In this document: piece by piece, positions 35,041 to 46,275 of the stretch
How the letters are laid out: each line of letters begins with the position of its first letter
How positions within the stretch are numbered: the first letter of the stretch is position 1
DNA from: Stagonosporopsis chrysanthemi
Lineage: Eukaryota; Ascomycota; Dothideomycetes; Pleosporales; Didymellaceae
Assembly (NCBI GenBank): GCA_022560025.1
Contig: JAFISE010000078.1
Location: 83,282 to 147,281 of the forward strand
Reading direction: 5' to 3'
Length of the DNA: 64,000 nt
The notes under the pieces: model-generated
Told to the model about the DNA's origin: nothing
The model's database searches: none
Seen by the model: only the letters and a program-made list of their open reading frames with translations
Made by a program: the position numbers and the translations under genes

Positions 35041-37484
35041 ATGGCAGGCAATAGTGAGAACAGGGTGAACAAGCGTTCATCTTATGCGTAAGTGTGCTAT
35101 TCAACATTGACGCGGTGTCTATGCCAACGCCCTGGGTGTGTCATAGATGCACACGATGCAAGAGACAAAAAATCAAGTGCTCTGGCCAGCAACCATGTGT
35201 CAATTGTGCGAAAAGAGACCTCGTTTGCGTAGTCAATGAGTCAGAGATCAAAGTGGTTGTGACAAAAGGGTACGCATACTCATAATTGACAAACCATCGC
35301 GCTGATAACCCAGCTATCTGTCAGCCTTGCAAGCTAGGTTGGCACGACTGGAGGCAGCGACAAGTGAGCACGGTTCGTCTTCAATTCCATCAGTATTGCG
35401 ACTTGCTCCAGCAGGTGATGAACGCCAGGATGCCCTTGCCCATGGAGACTTCGACCACCACGTCGACTCGATCGCGCACGGCGGAAACAGCGGCAATGAT
35501 ACGACAGACACGGTGCTACCAGCAGAAGATGATGCAACTTCAGAAGGTCCCAAGCTCGCCAACCCACTCTCGATTACCGCCGTGCCAAAGTACATGTCCT
35601 CGTCAAAGGGGCTGAAGTGTAAGCACTGTACTCATTATCTGATCGTGAAGATCTCATCATGTTCAGCGTATCTTGGACCGTCATCAAATTGGTCCTTTCA
35701 TGGCCGCGTCTTGAACCTGGTACACAACCACACGCACAACGCGCCCTTTCCCGTCTTCAACTTTCTCTTTGAGGCTGAGGCATACGGTCTCCCCTGGCTC
35801 AACAAGCCTGCGCCTGAGACCGACAACGTGCTTGTGCCAACCCTTGACCATGCAGTTTTCCTCATCAACGCCGTGAAATTTCACTGCTCGCAACTCCCTC
35901 AGCTCTTCGACGAAGATGACTTCAATGCCAAGCTGCAAGCATTCTACGCCAACCCTGTCGACGACCCCGAAAAAGATCTGTGGTATGTCCAGTTCCTCCT
36001 TCTCGTCGCCTTGGGTAAAGCCCTTGTGCCAAACCGACATCACGACCCTCGACCTTCCGGGTCGGAGCTCTTCCAACACGTGAAACGACTATTGCCTGAC
36101 ACAGAGACGCTCTGTCGCGAGCCAATACTGGCCATGGAGATATTATGTTGTGCAGCGCTGTATCTGCACGCCCTAGATTCCCGAAACGCAGCCCACGTGA
36201 CGGTACGTCTTCTAGACCAGAAACGTACCCAGTGCTCACTCCCAACTAGATTGGTCAAGCTATGCGCATAGGACAGGCAAATGGGATGCACACCGACATA
36301 CCTGTTCATGACCTCGGTTCTGCCCTCGTCCAGCGTTGCCGGAAGATATGGTGGACAGTGTGCCTCTTGGACCGGCAGATGACCAGCCTCATGGGTATAC
36401 CGCAATCCATCAGGCCTGCTGAAATCACGTGTCAGCTTCCCGACTTTGGCGAGGCCTTGCATCGACGCGATGCGCTGGAGATGCAGATCAGCCTTTCACA
36501 TGTGTATGCTGATATCGCTAGGAGTGAGTTGGGGGTTTTCTAATACTGCGTAGAGGGAAGTGCTGATGAAGAGCAGACGTGTACGGCCCCAACCATCGGC
36601 CGCGCAAGGACTTCGTGGCCAACATCAAAGGCGTCCTCGACACCCTCACGTCCCTGGCAGAAAAGCTGCGGACCTCTTTCCCACTGTCAACCACCCGCGG
36701 CATGTCAAGACTAGCCGCCCATCTCCACCTCCAGCACCTCCAAGTCCGTCTCTCGATGCCCTCCCCCCTACCACCTCCCACGCTAACACACACCCAGCTC
36801 GTCCTCCTCGTCACCCGCCCCATCCTCCTCTGCAGTCTAGAACTCCTCCTCAACAACCCCATCGAAGCCTCCCACCTAACCAAAACCCCCAAAGTCAGCC
36901 ACCTGATCAGTGTCGCCTCCGACGCAGCGCACAACAAGCTCACCATCCTCACGAGCCTGCGCGACCAGGGCCTCCTCGAAACATTCCTGCCCTGGGACTT
37001 CGACGCCCTGTTCGTGGCCACCAGCGTGTTGATTCTGACGCGCTTCTTCGATGCCGCTTTACTGCCGTCGTCATCGTCGGCGCCGCATGGGATGGAGAAA
37101 GCGTTCGCGCTGTTTGAGTACATGATCGCACATGGGAACGACGTAGCCGCGCATCGCATACGTGAGCTGCGTGTCTTGGAGGATATGCTGGCGCAGTGTG
37201 CGGCGCAGCGGGATCTTGGCCAGGGCGGGGCTGCTGGTGGAAGCACGGAGTCGCGTCACCCTGGCGTTGCTGCAGATGCTCGGCTACAAGAGGGTACTCA
37301 GGTCACGTCTGTCGTTGAAACGGGCACAGGTAGCGCTGGATTTTGTAGTTATCCGGTAGATGGAAGTACGCCGTTCGGTCTCGATTTGTCGGCGGCGCAG
37401 ATCCTTGCTCTGGCGGATGGGATGGAGATCGAGGATACGGACTGGATGAATTTGCTCATGTCTGAGCCTGGTTTCTCTTTGTAG
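35041..37484 (+). CDS. Zn2Cys6 fungal transcription factor
   Basis: Seven exons: 35041-35087, 35147-35269, 35314-35618, 35667-36202, 36250-36523, 36577-36743 and 36798-37484. All introns are GT-AG, 44-59 bp, and the exons sum to 2,139 bp (712 residues) without a frame break. The zinc cluster is formed across the first intron: YACTRCKRQKIKC, then QPCVNCAKRDLVC, giving the six cysteines. A short coiled-coil follows (YLSALQARLARLEA), and the middle region has the fungal-specific factor domain: IGQAMRIGQANGMH, KIWWTVCLLDRQM and SLMGIPQSIRP. It probably activates or represses RNA polymerase II genes in the nucleus; target genes are unknown. The exon 6/7 donor (GTCCGT) is unusual, and a retained intron would also keep frame. 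The gene appears intact despite lying about 410 bp from the retrotransposon. Confidence 0.88.
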
Positions 37485-37833
37485 GAGTGTACATGGATTG
37501 AATCTATGCAGACTGGTGCTATTGCGGATTTGAGAGACTTCGCGTGAATAAGTTGATTGTGAATATGTGCTGGTAAGGAATGTTTGTTGGTCGTAGTATG
37601 TGTTGATGATCGAAATGGAATGGTAGTAAATACGGATTGCTACTAGATGTATGTTAGCAGTGAGTATGTTTTAGTAGTGTATACCTGTTATTGGTAAACA
37701 TGTGTTGGCAGTGGACACGTGTTGGTAGTGAGTGTGTGTTGATGGCGAATACGTGTTGGGCTGTAAGGTGTACCCTGCTCGAGCAATAGCAGTGCGATTT
37801 TCAAACCGAAAGCTCCAAGCCCTGTGGTCCTCC
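37485..37833. repeat. intergenic region with degenerate tandem repeats
   Basis: From about 37,590 to 37,765 the sequence is built of loosely repeated units of about 20-25 bp related to TGTGTTGGYAGTGARYACG. It lies between the 3' ends of two convergent genes, so it may include both terminators. Confidence 0.6.
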
Positions 37834-39828
37834 TCAGACCAATACAATATCCTGAGGCTCTGAATCAAAGAAACTGGCGTTGAACACTTCTAGCCAGCCG
37901 ATTCTGCGATAGACGTTGCTCCCTTCTCCAATTGGCGTGATTATAATGGCGCCAGTCCAATTGTGTGAACTGGATCCTCCTGGCCAGCTCAGCCATTGAA
38001 CGCAAGTGATCATCCCACCCTCTCTTGGTGGCGTCTCCGATAAGTTATCAAAAATTGCAATCTCACCAGTACTATCTGGACGATTGCGTCCAAGAACAAC
38101 GACACTCTCACAGCGGTGGCTTTTAGCTAGTTCAAACATGCATGGAGAAATGGGAATTGTAATCCGTGTCGCCATGTTGATGTCATATCGACTGACTGGT
38201 GGTGTTACTGGCAGGCACACGAGCCGACTCCGAACGTAGATCCTTTGCTCGCTGAGACGTAATTCCCTTGCAAGCTCCTCAAATCGACCCGCGTTGTTCG
38301 ATGGCCTGAATAACAAAGGTCCATGGGCGGATGCCCAGCACCATGACGGCAGTCCAGGTACGCGCTGTGGTCGCCGCTCAGCGTCACTAGGGCCGAAACC
38401 TCGTCCCTCGAGCCCAGTCACCCAAGCGAGCTCTTGAATCAGATTATGTTTGAAAACGCCCAACTCATAATCACTGCCTGTGAGTCGTGCGAGTTCTTGC
38501 CCTAATCCTGTTACAGCTGGTAATTTGTCCGCCACGTTTGTCAAGTCCCTCCTCGAGAAGTTCTCTAAGAGACTTGACCAAAGCCCTCTGTGGAGTTGCG
38601 GTGGCTTGCTGTATTGTCTCCTTTTGACCAGGTCTCGAGAACGCCGAATGTCGTTTACCACTTTAGACATTTGTAAATGCTTTGGCGACCCCACAAACCA
38701 TTTGTACTCTTCTTGATATTCAGAGCGCGAGAGTTCTTCACATTCCCAAAAGACCCCGAGTTCGGTCCAAAACAGCGTACGCGATGCAAGCATGCGTTCC
38801 TGAAAGACCCACCCACGTTGTGAAATAGCAGAGGATTCCACCGCTGTACGCCACGAAGGTATCGTCGGTCTCAATTTAAATCCGGTGCCAGGATCATCGT
38901 CACGAGATAAACAGAAGTCTCGCACTGGCTCTTGTACACCTACTCTGCGGTGTAAAAAGCCTATGCTACTCTCGGCGGCGCTACTGGCTGCAATTGTAAA
39001 TAGGGAATGCCGATATATTTTCCCCATGTTGAGTAGTTCGTATCGCCAGTCATCGCTGTTAAATGCATCCTGTATGATACAAAGAGCGTCAATCCACAAG
39101 TATCTCATACCGAAAGCGCGTGTGAGAATGATTGCATCCTGTGTAGTCCGAGGCAAGAGGGCAAGTGGCAATCCCTTCAATCTGTCACCCAGATTGGCCA
39201 CGGTGGTACAAGCTGCTTTGTTCCCAGTTCCCCAGCAATAGCTCAATGTCAAGTAGGTGACAGGTTCGGCCTTGCTCAAGTTGTCGCAGGAAATAAGCCG
39301 AACTTCGTGTCCCTCTGGTAATCCGACATCCAGAAGCCTAGTAGGTAAGAAACAAGGATCCTGCGTCGTTTGGCTATTGCAATAGTCGTGCTCATTCTGG
39401 CAAGTAGCTAGCCATTGACGAGACATGGCTACAAGCGGCTGGATTCCGGCCACGTGTGCTCGGAATTCCCTGGGAGGAGTAGCAGTAACATATGGGTGGG
39501 GAAACTGCCATTTGTACTTATACAAGTGACTGCACTCAAGTCGCCACATAATGTCGTTGGAATAATGACTCTGCCTTAGGGTTGTAATGATTTTGCAATG
39601 GCTATCCTCAAAATCCTTGTCACTGAGGATAAGCTTTGTGGATGGTGTATCGCGTTCGAAGAAGAGCTCGCGGCGAAAGTACTTGCACAGATCACAAAGA
39701 AATTCTGCACACCTTGACAATTCCGCAAAGCTATTGTGGATGAATACGCTTACTTCGTCTCCTGGGAACTCGTCTCTTGACATGAGAATATAACGCCTGA
39801 ACTCTTGACATCCTTCACAGAGCGCCAT
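37834..39828 (-). CDS. heterokaryon incompatibility (HET) domain protein
   Basis: The frame is open from 39903, but its first codon there is TTG. The first in-frame ATG is at 39828 (MALCEGCQEF), giving 664 residues without introns. The HET domain is in order: YLTLSYCWGTGNKA (about residue 192), MRYLWIDALCIIQD (about 241) and ISQRGWVFQERMLASRTLFW (about 335), then GLPSWCWASAHGP (about 492). The N-terminus has paired cysteines (CEGC, CDLC), common before HET domains of this class. An upstream coding exon through a GTAAGT...CTAG intron was tested but meets stops. Such proteins may act in allorecognition or programmed cell death (family knowledge). No damage is seen. Confidence 0.88.
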   Translation of the reverse strand: MALCEGCQEFRRYILMSRDEFPGDEVSVFIHNSFAELSRCAEFLCDLCKYFRRELFFERDTPSTKLILSDKDFEDSHCKIITTLRQSHYSNDIMWRLECSHLYKYKWQFPHPYVTATPPREFRAHVAGIQPLVAMSRQWLATCQNEHDYCNSQTTQDPCFLPTRLLDVGLPEGHEVRLISCDNLSKAEPVTYLTLSYCWGTGNKAACTTVANLGDRLKGLPLALLPRTTQDAIILTRAFGMRYLWIDALCIIQDAFNSDDWRYELLNMGKIYRHSLFTIAASSAAESSIGFLHRRVGVQEPVRDFCLSRDDDPGTGFKLRPTIPSWRTAVESSAISQRGWVFQERMLASRTLFWTELGVFWECEELSRSEYQEEYKWFVGSPKHLQMSKVVNDIRRSRDLVKRRQYSKPPQLHRGLWSSLLENFSRRDLTNVADKLPAVTGLGQELARLTGSDYELGVFKHNLIQELAWVTGLEGRGFGPSDAERRPQRVPGLPSWCWASAHGPLLFRPSNNAGRFEELARELRLSEQRIYVRSRLVCLPVTPPVSRYDINMATRITIPISPCMFELAKSHRCESVVVLGRNRPDSTGEIAIFDNLSETPPREGGMITCVQWLSWPGGSSSHNWTGAIIITPIGEGSNVYRRIGWLEVFNASFFDSEPQDIVLV

Positions 39829-42554
39829 TGATTTGTTGTATTGCAAGATCTGAACAAGCGTTGACAGCGGGGTGATGTGATGAACAGTGATGATCTCTTG
39901 CAAGGCTTGAATGAACCCCGCTTTTACGGCCTAGCACAGCTTTGTCAGCCACGACCGCAGTCGATTGTCACGTCTACTTACAGGCAATGCAAGGGACAGC
40001 CTATCGGATCAAGTCGCTAAAGAGCATCCCGGTAAGAAAATATCGGGCGTCCTAGTAGGGATTTCCAGCCTTGATGGCAGAATGCTGCCTTGCGTCATTG
40101 GTGGTTACAGAGCGCTCGCCCGGAGCAAGGCTGTATCTTCCTAGAGCTCCTCTGCCCACGCACGCGACATCACGAAAACTGTGCAGCGGCAATCCAAGGC
40201 GATAACGACGGTGTCGTAAGCTATACGCATAGTTTTCGTCTCGTAGGGTTTGATGCGGAATGCTTGGCGCTGCGGGAAATTTGCCACGATTGCAACAAGA
40301 TAGTCACGTGACTGTACTCTCCGAATTCTTGCACACCTCATCCCCAACGCGGCGCAATCCTGGTGGACCGATAACGACCATGCTAAGACGGAGGCATTCG
40401 TGAGGCACTACCATTACGTTCAATGCGTCGAGTCGCAGAACGTACGCTCCGCCACCAAGCGCCGCTACGGCGCTACCACCCCGCCCGCACCCGAGAAGGG
40501 TATTATATATGAGATCCCAACCACGAACCGCCAGCTTTTACGCAGCTGCGGGGCATGATCAAGATGAGCCTCTTCAACACCTCAGATGCTGAGCTGCGAG
40601 ACAGCAAAGCGGATCGCATGCTTTGAACTCGTGCTCAATAAAATACGAAAGGCTGCAGACTGCGACAGACAGCATACAACGGCACAACGAGCATAGTTTA
40701 GTGGGTAGAGGATAGTCCCACACGAAATCACACCTCAACGAGGCCTTGTCGTCGCTACCGCCGCTTCCAGCGGGCACTCCCGCCACTTCCAACGGGCAAC
40801 ATCGCTCCCGCCGCTAGGTACCACCGCTACCGCCGGACCGACCCGCAAACAAGCGGACATTACTCAATCCAATCAGCGCGCCGTTCCCAGAGCCAGGCAA
40901 GAAGTCACTGGCCGGCAGCGACCAAGAGCACGGATGGAGGAATGCCACAGGCACTGTCCGTGCGTAGATCAACAGCTTTCATGGCGTCCTTCCCAGCCCA
41001 AGCAATACATCCGAGATGCACTGTTTACTAATTGCCCCTGCCGGGCGCTAGACTGAGATGCGATTTTCATGGACCTTGACGGTGCAGGGCAAGCGTGTGC
41101 GAAGGGGCGTGTAGCTACGGAGCGCGCCACTCCAAGTCTAAATACGCTTCACACTATTTTCCAAAAACTACGTTCATTAGTACCACATGGTGGACAGTAC
41201 CTTGCAAGTTGGCGATCAAGAGCGCGAGTTTCATGAAGTCTTTTGTGAGACTACATGCACGACCCATATCTTTACCCAGTCCCCGCCCTGTATCAGCTCC
41301 GCTAGAGCAGAAAGAACTTCGGTAAGCAACAGAAATGTGGAACGAAGAATACCAAGCAGTCGCCAGGTGAAGCAGGGCCGAGAGCAAAGCTGCCACAAGA
41401 GCATGAATCGTTCGCTGGGGCAGCCAGTGTAGTCACCATTCTCAACCTAGCTGGCCCGGTTGTTTGTAAGGAAATCCGTCGAGGAAGTAGACACGAGCAT
41501 CAGGGCCGGAATGGAGGCGATCAACGCGCCACTGGCCGTCTTCGCTGGTACACGGCATCTTCAGCTTCGGCGCGAACTGTCTGTCATGCTGCTGGCGTGT
41601 TCGTCATAGCATGCGTCGATGCGCAATCATTGCCATCAAATGACCCAGCGTTCGGACAGGAGCAATATTAGGGTCTGTACGAGTGTCGTGAGCTGAGGAA
41701 GATTTGCAATGGCCTTGCCAAGAAGATCACCCAGCTGTGCGCATGACCATCCTGGTGTTGAACTTCATCTTCCGCAGTAGCGCCGTACTTCTTATACGCT
41801 TAAAACAGGGCTTCCTCTTCTTCATTTGAGAGCCTTGCTCATTCCTCATGTCGCATCAAGACCGGGTTGTTGTTGGAAGAGTAGACATCATCCTCTCATG
41901 AGGGCCCCCCACCAACCTCGCGCTCCGCTCCCAAGCATTATAATCGCAGAATTGATGCGGCAACAGAACCGCACGTGCATTGAGGCAGCGCACGTGCCCA
42001 CGTAGATTGTCTTCGGAGGCGATCTGGCGCAGATTGTGGATACTCGAATGGCTGAAAGTAAGAGACGGCGCTGGAACCCACTGGTGTCCCGCAGCTCCAG
42101 ACGCTCTAGTGATGGCATCCAGATTTCTGATGGAAGCAGGCGATTGAGAGTCGACGACGGAGCATGATCATAACCATATCTGTGGAGTGACATCACATGG
42201 AAGCAGGGTGATTTTGAAGCGGAGCAGGGAGCGCTGTGATTGGTTCTTGCTGGCTCTACAGCCCCTCCGCTCCGCTAGATCATCATGCTTCCCCATCCAC
42301 AAAACTCATGCCCAACTCGGACCTAAACTGCAAGCTCCCTGCAAATTTCCTGGAACTGGCAACATCTGTCATTGCCTGCTTATTGGCCCGCAGCGGATGA
42401 GCGACACGGAGCCTCTGAGGCCAGCCAACGTGTCTTTGCGCAAGCAGCATGCTACTTGAACATCCAATGCAGTGTGTAGCGTCGGCCTCTATATCGCGTC
42501 TTCTGCATCACTGCGTCTCACTTCTAGACGAAAGCCGCCTCTTGTTTTACGTTC
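39829..42554. other. gene-poor region with possible gene fragments
   Basis: No intact gene was recognised. Short frames at 40,090-40,311 (+), with GCIFLELLCPRTRHHENC and REICHDCNKIVT, and at about 41,460-41,610 (+) read like coding sequence but have no partners. A CCGCC-rich imperfect repeat lies at about 40,740-40,850. Confidence 0.4.
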
Positions 42555-43480
42555 ATGCCCAGATACCCGCCAATGCGATCCTGTCACTCGCTTGCAGGAG
42601 GTAGCCTACAAGGAGCTTCAGAACCACAGAGACATAGAGGTGCCGATGCAAAGCTCAACAGGGGTTATCAGATGACCTTCTTTTGCGCTGCGCAAGCTAA
42701 CCGCGATAGTCTCGACTATTCCTGCGTAGACACCTGCTGCATCGACAAAGCAAACAACACGGGGCTATCGGAGGCGATCGACTCCATATTTCGCTGGTAC
42801 CAGAACGCAAGGAAGTTGTAACCACGTGGCTAAGATCACATGATATGCTATTGTAACAGGTACTACCCGGTGCTTCCGCTGCGATCCGGACAACTCCGGA
42901 CCATCATCACAACACGAGAACAGATAGCAATACAAGCGTTGACCCGCAGCACCCACTTGACACTGCGTACGCAGTTACAGAAGTGTTATGCCTACCTTTC
43001 GGATGTTGAAAATGACAATTTGATCGATGAGGGCAAGCTGGCTCTCAAGCAGTGCAGATGGTTCACCCGCGGCTAGACGCTCCAGGAGCTCCCAAATCGG
43101 TAGAGTTCTTCCCTTCTGAGGAAGCGAGACTGGGCGACAAGGAGATGCCCCAACGCATTATCTACAAGATCACACAGTTACCTGTCAAAGCTCTATCAGG
43201 CAGTGAACTGTCTGGATACAGCGTGTCTGAGCGTTGCTCGCGGGCAGGAAACCGCCCGACGACCCGTGCAGTATCTCCACCAAATTCTCACCCCGCCAAT
43301 TTTCCAGCAAGAGCAACCATACTCGGGGATGGAAGCCAGCGCCCCCTTATTTCGCTGCAGGGAACGTCGGACTTATAAGGCTTCACCAGTATGATGGAGG
43401 CCCGGTGAATTATATGACGTCGTTTGTCAGTCGCGGCATGCCGCTCTTCTTTCAAATACCCTCCCCTGAGGTCTCTTAGG
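42555..43480 (+). pseudogene. HET-domain gene fragment interrupted by a solo LTR
   Basis: Before the insertion the frame contains VDTCCIDKANNTGLSEAIDS and FRWYQNARK. After it, in exactly the frame expected if the LTR and one target copy are removed, comes CYAYLSDVENDN and LKQCRWFTRG. The next codon is TAG (43074-43076) where the family has Trp (RGWTLQEL), and then a small deletion shifts to APKSVEFFPSEEARLGDKE. After about 43,200 the frames fall apart. The N-terminal motif with SHTW is not found, so the 5' end is missing or eroded. It is a dead HET gene. Confidence 0.8.
42812..42984 (-). mobile_element. solo LTR (family C) with 5-bp target duplication
   Basis: The 163-bp sequence 42817-42979 begins TGTAACCACGTGG and ends GCAGTTACA and is flanked by GAAGT at 42812-42816 and 42980-42984. 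It is the reverse complement of the LTR at 51745-51920, with long identical blocks, so it belongs to the same family as the Gypsy element there. Confidence 0.92.
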
Positions 43481-44114
43481 GCAAATGATCGACTGTATTG
43501 ACGACTTGGTTCGTAGCTCCCATTACTTCAGTTGAATTCTGGTCACACCCCGGAGACAGCAGTCCACAGCGAGTGGATACCTAGAATCGCATGTTCAATC
43601 TCAATTTGCCAATGTGTCAAAGACGCGGCGTGGGTGAGTCAAAGCTTTGAACAGAAAGGGAAGGCGCACCACCAGTTCGAAAGACATCGTAAAACCTCCG
43701 TTCCAATCACAGTCAAAATCTACACACTCAATCTCCGCACCTGAGAAGACATGCATCATGCTCTAAAAAAGGATCCACAAATTCGCAAAGGTGTATGATG
43801 AGCCCGCGGCAAGCCACGAGCGGGGCCGCCTCTGCTCAGGCATGCTTTCGCACCTACAGCTCCCGTACTTCTCTATTTAACTGCAATACCTGGACGCATA
43901 ACTTCTTGCGAGTGGATGGTTGCATGGCAAAGGGATGCCACATCCGGAGCTGTTACGCCCACTTGGTTGATCACAGCAGTTGGAAGGAGCCTTACGAACA
44001 GTAACCTATTGAAGAAGCAAAAAATTATAAATGTTACAAAAGCTATTTATGGTCTATCATTTTTTTCGTACTATTTCTTTCTTGACTATGAATTTTACGC
44101 TAAAGCTATAATAA
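43481..44114. other. intergenic
   Basis: No gene was recognised; 44,010-44,115 is a short AT-rich tract. Confidence 0.5.
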
Positions 44115-45100
44115 CTAGGTCTCTCGATCCAGCGACTGCGCTAGAACCATGGCATAATACCTGCCTCGTTTTCTGACAAGCTTCTTATGCGTACCCTGCT
44201 CATCTACTTGTCCCTCGTGCAGTACAAAAATACAGTCACACCTTTTAATCGTTGACAACCGGTGCGCAACCGCAATTGTAGTTCTCTCTGGTCGTTCCTT
44301 GGCGACCATTTCGATCGACTGCTGCACCAGCGCTTCATTCGCTGTGTCCAACGCGCTGGTCGCTTCATCAAACAACAAGAGATCTGGCTCGCGGATCAGC
44401 GCGCGCGCGATTGCCAGACGCTGCTGTTGCCCGTCACTGAGCGCTACGCCGCGATTTCCGACATCGGTTGAGTAGCCGTTAGGGAGACTAAGGATGAACT
44501 CGTGCATGTTCGCGGAGCGGCAAGCGCGTTCCACGCGTTCGTCGGCGGTGGTTTCATCTTGATCATCGTCGCGGAGACCAAGGAGGATATTCTCTCGTAT
44601 TGTGCCTTGGAAAAGCATGGTGTCTTGCGAAACCAGGCCGATGGTGGAACGATGATGGTGCACGTCTAGCTCCGAGAGTGGTGTGCCTCCGACCAAGAGC
44701 TGACCTGAGGTTATATCATAGAATCGCTCTAGCAGGGCGATGATGGTACTCTTGCCGCAGCCTGAAGCGCCCATTATGCCGATGGATTAGCCTCTTTGTA
44801 TGCTGAGGTTCAAGCTTTTCAGAACGTTGTGATTCGGTCTGCTTGCATATGCAAGGTTGACATTCCGAAATTCGATGACTGGGGCCTTTTCAGATCCTGG
44901 GGTGGCGATTTTACTACCAGTTGAGGTATTGATTGGGGGCCGAGACTCTCGCAAAGCGATAATGTGGTTCGCTGCCGCATGCGCTCTCGAGACATCAGAA
45001 GAAAAGCCGAAAAGGATGCCCGCAGTCTGCGAGCCTATGAGAACAGCCATGAACGCGATGAAGAAATCGCACAGAGCGTCCGATACAGTGTAATCTTTTC
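44115..45100 (-). pseudogene. ABC transporter (B-type) C-terminal fragment
   Basis: Minus-strand frame 44774-44115 encodes a full nucleotide-binding domain: Walker A GASGCGKSTI, Q-loop VSQDTMLF, signature LSDGQQQRLAIARA, Walker B LLLFDEATSALD and H-loop VAHRLSTI. Immediately upstream a TAA interrupts RG-*-SIGIMGASG, a position where CAA (Gln) fits. Before that comes the end of a transmembrane half (AVLIGSQTAGILFGFSSDV, then RESRPPIN). The remaining transmembrane regions and first NBD are missing, and the part near 45.05-45.10 kb is frameshifted. Full-length relatives are about 1,200-1,300 residues and export drugs, lipids or peptide pheromone. This copy is a nonfunctional 3' fragment. Confidence 0.82.
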
Positions 45101-45589
45101 TGCACGGTCATGCTCTCTAGGGGCATAGGAGTGTATACTGAGCCGAGCTTCGGAATGGTCGAGGGTTGTCGCAGTGAGTGCAAGCAGTGCGGGAAGATTT
45201 GAGGATTGGACTCAGGTTCCATTGGGTGAAGCTGCGAACAGTATGTATACATGGGTAGCTGTAAACTGCGCTAGTGCAGGAGAGGCAGCCTCGTCTCACC
45301 AGAGGTGAGGTGCAACTGCACGTGAGGCAGGAGATGCCCTCAACCGTGACAAGGGTCCTTGATTTGTCAGAGCAGCCAGAAACGCATTCCAGCTTACTGA
45401 TTCACAGGCTGTTGATAATTTTAAGAGCAGTGCTGAAAAGGCGGCAAGGGCAGGTGGCTTGACCTTGAATACCTGTCGTGTTGGAAGGGCTTGAAGTGGA
45501 AATGCAGGACCATCGTCTGCGGGGTGGGGTACTTCTTCATTTGGTAGTTGCACCAACAAACAGATTGCCCAACGCATCCAGTTTTGGCT

Positions 45590-46275
45590 CCGTCGTCGTC
45601 TATCTCTCAAGGATGGGCTTGATAGATACCGTCCAGCTTCGTGGTCCACTCTGCAAATTCAGTACGAGTCAGGCCGTCCTGGCAGAGTTGGAGCATGCAA
45701 TGAACACACGTAGAGAATGTTGAAGAAGGGCATGATGCGCTTGACAGTATCATGTTGGCGTAGTGGCTGATATATCGCCTAGATGACAGACGTTCGCAGA
45801 TCTTCAAGTTCTCGAGAACAGAACTGTCAAAATAATAGTGTTGGGAAAACGCCAACTCGTAAAGCCTAAATAAGGTCGACTTTTGCAGCGTCTGCAAAAA
45901 TACGAAGGTTCTGGAAGATCATAGTCAAATCTGAAGATAGACTGGCTCTAGGCTTGACCCAATCATGGTATCCCGCATGCAATAAGGTCAGGTTATTGAC
46001 GTGTCGAAAGATCTCATCGAACGTAGCAAAACATAAGTATGATCCAACTAGAACGTTGCCAACGACACGGCTCCAGAACAACGGACGTCCGGGTGCTTCC
46101 AACATTGGATGCTCATGACCTCCAGTATCACGGAGCATTTCCTGGCCATGCACCGATACTTTTTGCATCGCATCGGCAAAGTAGCTGGGATCCTCGCGAA
46201 GAGCCCCATGATGATTTTCCCGTGCGTTACGCTCAGCCAACGCTATTGCCTTCAAGCAGGTGGAATCCAAATAAG
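45590..46275 (-). pseudogene. unidentified broken gene
   Basis: Two long minus frames meet at about 45,870-45,890 with a frameshift: one ends FADAAKVDL, the other begins LQTLQKSTLFRLYELAFSQH. Together they give about 220 residues of ordinary soluble-protein composition (for example CFATFDEIFRHVNNLTLLHA and LTRTEFAEWTTKLDGI). I do not recognise the family. The upstream frame opens without an ATG, and the downstream part decays after 45,600. It lies next to the ABC fragment but shows no relation to it. Confidence 0.4.

Noticed and set aside
39829..40020. Upstream coding exon for the HET gene at 37.8-39.8 kb through a GTAAGT...CTAG intron
   Set aside because: In the required phase the upstream sequence has stops and no ATG, so the ATG at 39828 was kept.
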